Shown here in pieces: positions 1 through 8,232 of a stretch of DNA of 14,823 nucleotides (the first letter of the stretch is position 1; each line of letters begins with the position of its first letter). Origin of the DNA: Tieghemiomyces parasiticus (Eukaryota; Kickxellomycota; Dimargaritomycetes; Dimargaritales; Dimargaritaceae); assembly GCA_027575765.1 (NCBI GenBank), contig JANBPT010001089.1, forward strand, positions 1 to 14,823. The letters run 5' to 3'. The notes below the pieces were generated by a model. That model was not told the origin of the DNA and did no database searches. It was given only the letters and a program-made list of their open reading frames with translations. A program made the translations under genes and the position numbers.

Positions 1-55
1 AGGGACTGAATTTGACCGAGTAGCCATTGTAGCCTGTCGTACGTACGGTTCGCAT
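1..55 (-). CDS. PEX7: PEX7-like peroxisomal targeting receptor, N-terminal fragment
   Basis: The minus strand has an ATG at 55-53 in a very good context (CCACC before ATG). It opens a frame of 18 codons, MRTVRTTGYNGYSVKFSP, that runs off the left edge. Known family: peroxin-7 is a WD40 propeller that binds PTS2 signals in the cytosol and carries those proteins to peroxisomes. Its N-terminus typically starts with a short hydrophobic/Arg stretch, then a G-x-x-G-Y-x-x-x-[FY]-S-P motif; the first blade follows. The fragment fits that motif closely, and nothing else is available to test. Upstream on the same strand, 60-330 is pyrimidine-rich on the minus strand, as expected for the promoter and leader. 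The call rests on 18 residues only, so a different WD40 protein cannot be excluded. Confidence 0.68.
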   Translation of the reverse strand, partial: MRTVRTTGYNGYSVKFSP

Positions 56-623
56 GGTGGGGTTGGAATGAGCGTTGGCAGTCGGCGGAAATGAACAGTG
101 CAGATAGTAGGTACAAGGTCATTGAGTAAATGCGGCCGAGGGGCAAAAGCCAGGATGGCGGTGCGAGAGGAGGAAGGGGTAAGCGCTGATAGAACAGACC
201 GTCAGTCTGCGGAACTGTCTAAGGGTTGCGAGCATGTGGGGAATGCTCGGGGCAGCAGGAGGGTGAGGAGAGGGGTTCGCTGCCACCATTAGCACGTGAA
301 GCAGCGGGAAAGAGCAGGCAAGGTCAGGTTTGGCGAGGACTCTGGTGCCGCATGGTTGGCCCAACCATCGGCTAGTTCTAGCCTGTGCTGTCATGATTAT
401 GCTGGTATTACTGAGAAAGTGTAGACAGAGTCACTCTATATCCACCAGCTAACTATAGTGAAGGGCTTAGATGATAATCGATTGTTCTCTACCAGTAAAC
501 CGACGTGCTTAGGCCGACCCCAATTACTCGTTTCCATTTACTAATTATCATTTTTACGTAAACTACTCTTACGGCTTTCCAGGATGATGGCCGTCAATAA
601 CCCACATCGATCGAGTAAGCTGC
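56..623. other. Intergenic: PEX7 promoter side and MTHFS 3' flank
   Basis: About 570 bases separate the PEX7-like start from the MTHFS stop; both genes are on the minus strand. The part nearest PEX7 (about 60-330) is purine-rich on the plus strand, so CT-rich on the coding strand, like the leaders of other genes here. Short open frames on both strands in this part have no signal peptide, family motif or coding-like codon use. The part nearest MTHFS (400-600) is more AT-rich and would hold its 3' UTR. I see no RNA gene or repeat. Confidence 0.5.
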
Positions 624-2009
624 TCAACTTTGCAGGCCGTCAGACTCGGGCTGTTCAACACAAACTATGGGCTTGCCATACGCGCCTTCGGGGTGAACCA
701 CCAGGTCTGGCAGTTCGTCCAGGGCGTCGTGGGGCAGGTCCTCGTCTAGAATTTGCTGAGTGAGGGCCAGGGCGACTGGAGAGGGGAATAGACAACGACA
801 GTTATTCGTACAAAGGGGGAGGGGGTTAATCAACAGCAGCTTAGTTGCTCTTCAAGGCAATAGGGTTGATGTAGTCACTGTGGTGTTTCGAACTTGGGTT
901 TGGTCACTTACCAAGGGCAGGCATAGTGGTCTCGGTGTCCGATGTGTACTGGCGACAATGTTTGATGAACTTGTCGTAGTAGCTAACGTGATGGTCCAGG
1001 TGGGTATAGGGGGTCATAGACTGTTAACAGCCAGCTAATAGGCGTGGCTGGCTGGGTAGACGCGGGCCTTCCCATGAGTAGTATAGTATTGGAACTTACC
1101 CTTTGCCATGACCCAGTCGATTCCGCTGACGATCGAAGGCCAGTCCTATAGAAGGAGGATAGTGTATACCGGTGGCAAGGGGGCCCAAATAAAAATGCAA
1201 TTAATGAGCCGCTTGTGAGCAAGGGTGTTCGGGGTAGGGTCACTGCATACGAAGATCAGGTAACCGAGCACCGTCGTGGCATAAACCCTCCTACATCGCT
1301 TGGGGGTAGATCCCTTTGAGAAACCCCAGTACAGGTGGACTTACCTGGGAGGAGAATTAGGTCGGGGCCACCGGCTTCGAATACTGGAGAAATGTAATAC
1401 GATATAAATACAGTAATGTCAGCAGCCTGGATTTTTAGTGGCTGGCTGGCGAATCCTGGCTAGATGAATATCCTGGGCAATCGCGATTAGCTGCTCCAGT
1501 ATCTGGATACTCACCGTTCGTGCGTACGGGGGTCATCGGAGGCTCTGGGATACCCCACTTGTTTCGCGGTAGGCTGCGGTAGTCAGCCAAGTCGTCCAGT
1601 TGCACCATGGTCATATCAGCCCTTGTGCAACGTGGTACAAAGCAGCGTTTACCTACCTCCAGTCAAGGTGTGGGAAAGGGTGGTACAATAGTACAGAGGG
1701 GAATTATCATTACTATCGGTGGCACCCTGGTCACTCGTGTCATAACTCCGGCTGTTAAGTATTCCTCCCCCCTGGCAGCGGGTATACCTTACCGTCACGG
1801 AACACGGCCTCGACGAGCCGATGGGTCATGACCTCGCCGCTCATATGAAGGTAGATGCACACATTGGTGGCGCGCCGGTACTGTTCCAAACCGAGTACCG
1901 TCTGGGTGACCAGCGACGACTGGGTCTCGACGGTGGCGGCAGGAAGGGCAGCCAGCAACGGCCGCAGCCGTTGACGCAGCTGAGCCTTGGCGGCAGGAGT
2001 GGCGGCCAT
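624..2009 (-). CDS. MTHFS: 5-formyltetrahydrofolate cyclo-ligase (six exons)
   Basis: This enzyme (FAU1 in yeast) uses ATP to convert 5-formyl-THF to 5,10-methenyl-THF. I joined six minus-strand exons: 2009-1793, 1652-1515, 1383-1345, 1145-1100, 982-912 and 775-624. They total 663 nt, or 220 aa ending in TGA; the human enzyme has about 203. The donors are GTAAGG, GTGAGT and three GTAAGT; all acceptors are AG; phases agree at every junction. Introns are 140, 131, 199, 117 and 136 nt. In order, the product shows an Arg-rich N-terminal helix, NVCIYLHMSGEVMTHRLVEA (about 49-68), GKRCFVPR (73-80), KWGIPEP, GGPDLILLPG (about 123-132), then the signature LGHGKGYYD (142-150). That is the family's G-x-G-K-G-Y-Y-D nucleotide and substrate site. 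The last exon gives ALALTQQ and a normal C-terminus. No lesion is visible. Exons 3 and 4 are only 39 and 46 nt. Confidence 0.94.
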
Positions 2010-2850
2010 GGAGGGATTGGACTAGTCACGGCACTTGGCTGATCGGAAGGTATACAAGTGAGCTTTGAAGTCGAGTGGATGTGGTCGGTAGGTAAAGATA
2101 GGTTTGTGTTACAAAAGTCAATTTCCAAGGCCACAAAGTTGACGCTCGGGCAGAATGCGTCCCATTCTCCAACGGCGGGTGTCCATAGCCTTAGGGCCCG
2201 CCAAGCAAGTATTTGGTTCAGATGGGACAAGTTGGCTGGGACTGCGATTTGCCAAACTGCAGTGTTTGGGCCAGCTCGTCCGTTAGGAGGGCGACTATTG
2301 GACGGTCAGCGATAGCCCCAGGAGGTACGGCCGATGCCTTGGGGGAAGTTCGTCTGCTTTACGCTCAGCAGTCTTCCTGCTGGTCCGCTTGTTTACCTGC
2401 CTCGGGCATCCTCACAATGGCCAGGGATTTACGGAATATTATTATTAAAGCAACTCATGTCGGGGAGGCTGACAGGGTACGTGGCCTAGGTGTCACTGTA
2501 GGGAAGGGGAACGGTGGCGCTGCCCGATTCAGTCTATATGAGACGTGGGCCACGTAGACACCGTTGCTCTAGTACCATACAGTACGCTCCCAGAAACAAT
2601 CGGGGTCCTGCGAATCCCCAGCACGGTTCTATCCATCGGCCGCACTAACCGGACGAACATGGCCGTTCGTAGGTGGGGTGTGGAGCTGCTAGGCACCAGG
2701 TTATCCTCTAGCCACTACGTTATGCTTATGTCATGGATACAGAAATGGGATATGAACCAGCGACTCTAGACATGCAAATATAAGCACCCACCTCCAGCAG
2801 CTGAGGCGCTTCACTAGACGACCACAAAGCCAGGTCCGAGCAACAGCTCG
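2010..2850. other. Upstream region of MTHFS, no convincing gene
   Basis: This is the 5' flank of the minus-strand MTHFS gene. Several frames of 70-130 codons are open on either strand (for example 1841-2230 on minus, 2213-2557 on plus). They lack family motifs and signal peptides, and their third-position GC is near 50%, unlike MTHFS and MPO1, which are clearly GC-biased at third positions. I see no obvious TATA box close to the MTHFS start. Nothing else is supported here. Confidence 0.4.
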
Positions 2851-3192
2851 TTATTTTTTGTCCAGCCTCCTGCCCGGCCGGTCCAGGCTTCCATGGTAAG
2901 TTAACCGCTAAACGTCGAGTTGTGTGTATTGAACGGAGGTAACAGCGGGCGGGGAGCTTACCCATTTAGAAGCCGACGAATGAAGGCCCCTCTCTAGTCA
3001 GCCAAGTTTAGTTACTCATACGTCGTCCATGGGCGTCACTATGGGCAGGCGCTTACCCCCTGGGAGACGATGGGTATGAATGAAGATTGATACTTCCTCA
3101 TCCACCAGTGCATTTGGCCTTTGGGTCACGCACATCCAGCAGACGGTCGAATGGAAGCCCCAGGGGGGACATGCTGAGGTTTGCCGTGCATA
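2851..3192 (-). CDS. Candidate spliced gene, 3' exons only, unidentified
   Basis: The minus strand shows an unusually good run of splice signals. One frame reads through about 3192-3057 and contains NALVDEEVSIFIHTHRLPG; it ends at a GTAAGC donor (3056). A 63-nt intron follows, carrying TAACTAAAC and CTGAC branch-like sites and ending CTAG (2994). Next is a 32-nt exon (2993-2962), a GTAAGC donor, and a 54-nt intron ending TTTAG (2908). The last exon (2907-2851) ends DRPGRRLDKK and TAA. Phases are consistent (1, then 0). Against it: the introns are much shorter than those in MTHFS, third-position GC is only moderate, the 5' end is unknown and no family is recognised. It could be a chance alignment of splice-like sites. 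Confidence 0.25.
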
Positions 3193-3795
3193 TCGGTGCG
3201 ATAGCTATTCTCTCACGGCGCCGCACAGGGCATCCCATTCTGCTGGAAAATACATGTTCTTGGGTGGCCTGGGTCGATCCTATGGGCTGATGTGTCATGT
3301 GGCGACCGAAGGATGGGTGGGGTGAGGTAATGGCTGCCGGGCAGGCTCTGTTATAAAAGCGGTTGGTGCGTAATAATCCTGTGGCACGGTAACAATTAAC
3401 TTGCGTGCTTTCATTTGTCCGCGTCTCCTCCGCCCGAGAACTCTGACCAACCCAGCCGCGGTTGGTAAAGTGGCATCGCAGTCACCCGTCATTTTAGGGC
3501 TGAACTCCCGCCGTGTTTTCCCCCCTCTAGCTCACCGTTCCCTTCATACCTCACCCGCTTCAAACACCTAACTCCCTCCATCTCTCTCCTCATCAAGCTT
3601 CCGTCGCCCGTACCATTTCTCGTGCTCTGACCTCGCATTGCCGCCCAACTCAAGGTTACTGCCGATCCCGCCTTTCTTATACCCGCTTAGGCCGTGTTCT
3701 TCGCTTGTCATTGGAAATTAGCTTGCCAGCTCCGTCGTTGGCCCATTCCATACCCGCACATACTCATACCACCGCCCTCTCCCCTCGCTGACGAC
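3193..3795. promoter_or_regulatory. MPO1 upstream region with pyrimidine-rich leader
   Basis: Roughly 3515-3790 is strongly CT-rich on the plus strand, with many CCCT and CTCC runs, directly ahead of the MPO1-like ATG. The start of the membrane-protein gene at 14531 has the same style of leader, so this looks like the usual promoter and 5' UTR architecture of the genome. A TTATAAAAGC element sits at about 3350-3359, some 440 bases upstream of the ATG, possibly too far to be its TATA box. The part left of 3515 contains only unsupported short frames. Confidence 0.5.
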
Positions 3796-4392
3796 ATGGG
3801 CATCTTCAATCTCAAGGAACAGTTCGCCTTTTACGGCTCCTACCACCACGACCACCGCAACATGTGGGTCCATATTGTCTTTGTGCCGGCCATTCTCTGG
3901 AGCTTCTGGGTCATGGCGTCCCTGCTCGGCCCGCTGCCCGGGGTGTCCATGGACGGTTGCCTAGCACAGTCGCTGCGCCACCTGGGCTTCGAGCCGCACC
4001 TTCCCTTCTTCATGTTGCTCCTGTACTTCTTGTACTACCTGGTGCTTGACTTCGTAGCCGCCACCCTGTATTTGCCCTTCCTCTTGACCTTCTACTACAC
4101 GTCTACCTCACTCGCAGCCACCCATCCACACGCCCTGGCCATCGGGGCCGGTGTACACATCGTTAGCTGGATGGCCCAGTTCTATAGCCACGCTGTCTGG
4201 GAGAAGCGCGCCCCGGCCCTGACCGACAATCTGAGCCAGGCCTTGCTGATGGCTCCGTTCTTCGTTTTCATTGAGGTCCTCTTCATGTTGGGCTACCGTC
4301 CTCGGTTCCAAGCTGAAGTCGAGGCCCTAATCGAGTCCAGGCTGCAGGAGTTCCAGGCAACCCGTAGTCCTAACAAGTCTGCCAAGCAGTAA
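3796..4392 (+). CDS. MPO1: Mpo1-like (DUF962) 2-hydroxy fatty acid dioxygenase
   Basis: This single-exon gene encodes 198 aa ending in TAA; yeast Mpo1 (YGL010w) is of similar size. In yeast, Mpo1 is an ER membrane, Fe(II)-dependent enzyme that shortens 2-hydroxy fatty acids by alpha-oxidation in phytosphingosine breakdown. The N-terminal family signature is clear: FYGSYHHDHRNMWVHIVFVP (residues 12-31), with the His cluster H17, H18, H20 and H26 expected to bind iron. Hydrophobic membrane segments follow at about 27-48, 69-101 and 114-130, then the second signature QFYSHAVWEKRAPALTDNL (128-146) with H132 and E136. FVFIEVLFMLGYRP (156-169) and a charged tail end the protein. ATG 3796 is the first in-frame ATG, has G at -3 and +4, and is where family similarity starts; the frame upstream begins with non-ATG codons. 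It is convergent with the gene at 4781-6016. Confidence 0.95.
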   Translation: MGIFNLKEQFAFYGSYHHDHRNMWVHIVFVPAILWSFWVMASLLGPLPGVSMDGCLAQSLRHLGFEPHLPFFMLLLYFLYYLVLDFVAATLYLPFLLTFYYTSTSLAATHPHALAIGAGVHIVSWMAQFYSHAVWEKRAPALTDNLSQALLMAPFFVFIEVLFMLGYRPRFQAEVEALIESRLQEFQATRSPNKSAKQ

Positions 4393-4780
4393 AGAACATT
4401 TCAACTGTTCGACATCATTCATCGCAAATCATACTACAATAACAAAAACTATATACACGTCGCTTATGATGCGGTCTAATCTTTAGTATATATTATAAAT
4501 TCCATATTTTCACCCTCGTCTTGCCCAATCATTCAGTGACATTTTTATTCTAGATGATTGGTAGCCATTAAAAAGGGGGAACACAGGGTAGATTAAAAAG
4601 CTGGAGGTAGAAAATAGAAATGAAAGTAGATCCACGAAGGTGTGTAGTGGACTGTTGACAAACAACACACTGTGATTCACGGTCAGAAAGGAGCAATCGT
4701 GACTGATTGGAGGGTATCAGATATACAGTACACCCAATGGAGGGTGCGGTGGTGGACGGAGAGGCCAGGTAAATAAGCAT
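4393..4780. other. Convergent 3' flanks (MPO1 and repeat precursor)
   Basis: These 388 bases lie between two facing stop codons. The centre (about 4430-4510) is AT-rich, with ATAACAAAAAC and TATATATTATAAATT, plausible polyadenylation context for the plus-strand gene. On the minus strand the frame of the repeat precursor stays open for 70 more codons after its TAG, down to a TAA at 4570-4568. That stretch has no repeat units, no Lys-Arg sites and a different composition, so I read it as 3' UTR. Confidence 0.5.
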
Positions 4781-6016
4781 CTAGTACTTGTTGTAGCGGG
4801 ACTTAGTAGGGCGGCCGTGCTTACCATGCGCCGGGCGTTTGCGCCCCAGCAAGGTGGTCTGTTCCTTCGATTTGGAGATCAGGGGCACGGCGAGCACGAG
4901 CGTGGTCTCCTTGGTGTCCTGAGTATCCTTGGGGCCCTTGACACTGCGCTTGTACCGACCGTAGGCCTTGGAGCGGGCGGGGCCGTGCTTCTTGGAGTGG
5001 CCACCATGCGCCGGGCGTTTGCGCTCCAACAAGGTGGTCTGGTCCTTCGACTTGGCGATCAGCGGCACGGCGAGCACGAGGGTGGTCTCCTTGGTGTCCT
5101 GGGTGTCCTGGGGGCCCTTGACACTGCGCTTGTAACGGCCGTAGGACTTGGAGCGGGCGGGACTGCGGTGGGAGGACCGGTGGCGGCGGGCTCTGCCATG
5201 GCCGTATTTCATGCGGCGACCACCAGACTTGGGTCGACGGTGACGCTCCAGCCAGGTGGTCTGGTTCTTTGTGTTGGCGATCAGGGGCACGGCGATCACG
5301 AGGGAGGTCTCCTTGGTGTCCTGGGTGCCCTGGATGCCCTGGTTGCCGCGCTTGACGAGCATGTTCTGGTCATCCTGGTCAGCCTGATCCTCGGTATCCA
5401 TTTCAGACAGGTCAACATTGTCATCCATGTTTCCGGAATTATCAACGTTGCTATCGTCGGCATCCATGTCATTGGCATCCTCATTGTCCTGATCAGCCAG
5501 ATCAACCATGGCATCAGCGTCAATATCGGCATCAGCGTCAGCGTCAGCATCGGCATCGGCATCAGCATCAATATTGGCAACGGCATCCACATCGGCGTCA
5601 GCATCAACATCGGCGTCAGCATCAGCGTCGGCATCAGCATCAGCGTCGGCATCAGCATCAGCATCGGCATCAACATTAGCAACAGCATCGGCATCGGCAT
5701 CAGCGTCAGCGTCAGCATCGGCATCAATATTGGCAACGGCATCAACATCGGCGTCAGCATCAGCATCAGCATCGGCATCGGCGTCAGCATCGGCATCGGC
5801 GTCAGCATCGGCATCGGCGTCAGCGTCAACATTGGCAACGGCATCAGCGTTGGCATCAGCATCGGCAGCGTCAATGGGGTTGACAGCCAGAGAGTTATCC
5901 ATGGGGGACATATCTGTACTCATCGGGGTCAGGTTCGTGGGCAGGTCGGCGGGCAAGCACGACACGGCGGCAGCGGCCAGAAGGCCGGCAAGGGCGAAGG
6001 TGGTGGTGAAACGCAT
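4781..6016 (-). CDS. Secreted Kex2-type repeat precursor: Asp-Ala propiece plus three cationic units
   Basis: The frame has one exon, 411 aa, ATG with A at -3, stop TAG. Residues 1-20 are a signal peptide ([20 protein letters not shown]). Residues about 48-169 are almost pure Asp-Ala dipeptide with four A-V-A-N-[VI]-D punctuation motifs; an acidic Asp/Asn/Glu linker runs to about 221. Lys-Arg at 222-223 (LVKR/G) marks the switch to strongly basic sequence. Two further RYKR sites end at 297 and 357, giving units of 74, 60 and 54 residues. Each contains QDTKET[ST]LV[IL]AVPLI, then K-x-QTT-x-L and a basic Arg/Lys/His/Gly tail. What is known: Kex2 cuts after Lys-Arg in the Golgi, releasing fungal pheromones, fibril-forming repellent-type peptides and some ribosomal cyclic peptides. 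My inference is that this is such a precursor whose acidic propiece neutralises the basic peptides. No homologue is recognised; a cell-wall structural role is an alternative. Confidence 0.85.
   Translation of the reverse strand: MRFTTTFALAGLLAAAAVSCLPADLPTNLTPMSTDMSPMDNSLAVNPIDAADADANADAVANVDADADADADADADADADADADADADADVDAVANIDADADADADADADAVANVDADADADADADADADADADADVDADADVDAVANIDADADADADADADADIDADAMVDLADQDNEDANDMDADDSNVDNSGNMDDNVDLSEMDTEDQADQDDQNMLVKRGNQGIQGTQDTKETSLVIAVPLIANTKNQTTWLERHRRPKSGGRRMKYGHGRARRHRSSHRSPARSKSYGRYKRSVKGPQDTQDTKETTLVLAVPLIAKSKDQTTLLERKRPAHGGHSKKHGPARSKAYGRYKRSVKGPKDTQDTKETTLVLAVPLISKSKEQTTLLGRKRPAHGKHGRPTKSRYNKY
4820..5350. repeat. Tandem 180-bp DNA repeats encoding the cationic units
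   Basis: Two nearly identical copies, starting near 4824 and 5004 and offset by 180 bases, carry the shared string CATGCGCCGGGCGTTTGCG and the following CAAGGTGGTCTG block. A third, more diverged copy lies near 5250-5350, containing AGGTGGTCTGGTTCTTTG and a variant of the GATCAGGGGCACGGCGA block. The copies match the three peptide units of the precursor. The outer, C-terminal two are the most alike, so the newest duplication is at the 3' end of the gene. Confidence 0.85.
5508..5876. repeat. Hexamer-type repeat encoding Asp-Ala tract, with 156-bp higher-order duplication
   Basis: The plus strand reads as degenerate GCATCG/GCGTCA/GCATCA hexamers, which give Ala-Asp on the minus strand. The interruption [TA]ATT[AG]GCAA recurs at 5571, 5673, 5727 and 5829. 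Spacings are 102, 54 and 102, so a 156-bp block (52 aa) appears twice. The encoded Val/Ile alternation (NVD, NID, NVD, NID) supports the same block. The repeat keeps several other frames open as well, including a 426-codon antisense frame (4817-6097), which I regard as a by-product. Confidence 0.85.
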
Positions 6017-6193
6017 CGTTATAAGTCTGGGTTCGTGAAGGAGGGGGTCGTTAGAAAAGAGGGTGAAAAGGTAATAGCTAGTAATGAAGGTTCGTGAAAG
6101 GGGAAAGGCGATATGTGATCCTGCTGGTGAGGCAGAAGAGAAAAGGCGGAGATTAGGATATCGACTTTGCTTTGACTGTCGGCCTGTCTGCTC
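6017..6193 (-). promoter_or_regulatory. 5' UTR and core promoter side of the repeat precursor
   Basis: The stretch between the TATA box and the ATG is pyrimidine-rich on the coding strand (runs of CCCTC, CCTTC and TTTTC), matching the leader style of other genes here. No in-frame ATG lies close upstream of 6016, and no strong splice donor is seen in the leader. Confidence 0.5.
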
Positions 6194-6199
6194 TTTATA
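6194..6199 (-). promoter_or_regulatory. TATA box of the repeat precursor
   Basis: Minus-strand TATAAA within GAGGGTATAAAGAGCAG lies about 180 bases before the ATG at 6016. With a start site some 30-40 bases downstream, the leader would be roughly 140-150 nt. A clear TATA box suggests regulated, possibly strong expression. Confidence 0.55.
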
Positions 6200-8145
6200 C
6201 CCTCAGGTCTGGACCACACCGGTGCCGTTGGACCTACCTCTAGCGCGGTTTCGTCGCCGTGTGGGTTAGGTGTCCACGTTCTCATGTACGTGTCCTGTGT
6301 GTCTTGGCTCCTCAATCCAGCCGTAAACCCTTTGGTAGACCGCATCAGCACGCACTGGCCGATCCTTCAGCGCTTTAGTGGCCTACTGATCATGGACCCT
6401 GAGGGCACGCTCTTACTGAATCCCTAATTCTTACTGACCACAGTCATTGGAACCCGTAACCAACGGTATGACACCAGTAAGGGATATAGGACCCTGAATT
6501 CGCACTGTTGAACCCTGAGTCCGATGGAACGGACGAGTCGAATGGCAGTCGAACTGGGTGGCCGCCGGCCAGATGCGCATAGGAAGGGATGGTCAGAGTC
6601 ACACTAATGGGCTGAGGAGATCCGGACGCGTTGGTCAATGAGTTGTTAAGTCGGCGGCCCGTCAATTGGCTGTGGCATGATGGGCAAGCTCCATTTCGCC
6701 CTCTGATCCTGCCGTTGCAGTCATCAGCGGGGCACCTACTGCGGATACATTCTATGTCGCCCAACCTACCCTTCATGAGTACGCACGCTAAACCCTGACC
6801 CTTCTCAACGGTTGACTGATTACGGCCACGGAGGTTCGTTTCTATCAGTGGAATTCAGGGCTTAGTAAGGACCTGGGACGGGATCGCGGTAATGATCAGG
6901 AACTACACTAAACTGTTCGATTGGCCGACGGCATGGTAGGGTCGATCACATCGAACTTGCGTAGCCTAGTCGTGTGGGCCAGAGTAAAGCATCCTGCGGT
7001 GTCGAGCGCACATCATTATAGCGGGCCATGTATAATTAAATGCAGGTTTTAATGGCCTGAAAACGTGATAGCGAGCGGAGTCGCCATTAATATGAGTTTG
7101 GGCCATCCGGCTTTTGCCAGCATATCATGGCCCAGACAATCTCACAAATAAGGCCATCTACATTAGCAGGGCGCCAGAGATTCCGATGTCGGCTACAGCA
7201 GGCCTTTCCGGAAATGGAGTACTATAGCTTTACCTACGATACCGTCTGCACTCGAAATCTCATGCTACAGACTGGATTGGCAGCCAAAACGATGTGGCTG
7301 ACCATCTCGATCAAAAAATTGAGGGGAGGCTCCAGTTTGTACGGGCGGCAGTCGTGTATTGGCAATGGCTTTCAACATTCGACATGTCGGAAGTATAAGC
7401 TGCTAAATTTCCGCGTACTACGCCCTACGGCTCCTGCGGGCGGCAACCCGTACTTACCATCGGCCTGTGGGCTTTTGCGCCAACCGATACAGGAGCCGTC
7501 TGGATTAGAGTCAGGGGTATTGGTTTTACTAACACGCCTATGGTAGAAAAGTCGCTGTCTGATGTAGGAGATCCTACGTCCATGCTGGTCACCCGTTCGG
7601 AGGCGCGTCGACTCCTGACTACCCCTTTCCTGTGGTGACCGTGCTGGACATTACCATCACGTAATAATTTTTACATGGCAATTCAACATTCCTAGCGATG
7701 GCTGAAACGTTGCCCACTAGTGCGCGTATAGCATCTTTTTTTTAATCATGCATCACTGATAGATTAAATATCAAAAATTGCCATCGTACCGACTTTAAAG
7801 ACGGCGGCAGTGCCGTATTGCAAGGCCTAAGCAGTCAGCCCAATACTTCCACCGCGTTACCGCACCGTTGAGGAAACATGGGTGAAAAAACTCCCCACCA
7901 GTATAGAGGCATCGACCAAGTCTAACGAGAAAATAAAAAAGCGCCCGGCCAAATGGTTAGTACTCCTTGCAATGACCAGTGGTCGGTCGGGGCTTTAAAG
8001 TGGCAAAGATTGTTACTATTATCGATTAAAAGGTGCCCTGTATGCCATGTCGATCTAGAACTTGGCTCAACCTATAAGATCGGTGGCTCCGATAATTTTC
8101 ATTAGAGGCACGCTACATCACCACTGAGCCCCTATGGGGTCAAGG
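6200..8145. other. Gene-poor stretch, nothing firmly supported
   Basis: Nearly 2 kb without a credible gene. A minus frame at 6444-6776 includes a CX4CX10CX2C pattern (CPADDCNGR, then ACPSC), recalling the zinc knuckle of RPA-type proteins; its codon use is random-like and I do not call it. A plus frame at 7127-7546 starts with ATG and is open for 139 codons without family features. The AT-rich block 7640-7780 has a poly-T run at about 7736-7743 and a 9-bp inverted repeat (7675-7683 against 7776-7784) that may be chance. Confidence 0.4.
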
Positions 8146-8232
8146 CTAGATGCCGCGGCTCAAGGCACCGGTAGGGTCGAACGTTTCCAACAGGCCGAAG
8201 CGGGCGAAGATGTCACCCAGGCAGAAATCACG
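8146..8232 (-). other. Coding-quality in-frame extension past a TAG
   Basis: Directly after the TAG (8235-8233) that closes the small secreted frame, the same frame continues with 28 sense codons. They give RDFCLGDIFARFGLLETFDP and eight more residues before another TAG (8148-8146). Codons favour C or G at the third position (GAC ATC TTC GCC CGC TTC GGC CTG), as in the real genes here, so this is unlikely to be random 3' UTR. It may be the original C-terminus cut off by a nonsense mutation, or a readthrough extension. Confidence 0.5.

Noticed and set aside
2726..2965. 79-codon minus-strand frame
   Set aside because: Overlaps better exon-like pieces in another frame and has no coding bias or motif.
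3694..3795. Upstream extension of the MPO1-like frame by 34 codons
   Set aside because: It contains no ATG, is pyrimidine-rich leader sequence, and family similarity starts at ATG 3796.
4568..4780. 70-codon open frame immediately after the TAG of the repeat precursor
   Set aside because: No repeat unit, no basic cleavage site and a composition unlike the protein; best read as 3' UTR.
7127..7546. 139-codon plus-strand frame with ATG
   Set aside because: Random-like codon use and residue order, no motif, no leader like the real genes.
7675..7784. 9-bp inverted repeat flanking about 90 bases, possible miniature transposon
   Set aside because: Short arms within an AT-rich block; expected by chance at this size and no target-site duplication.
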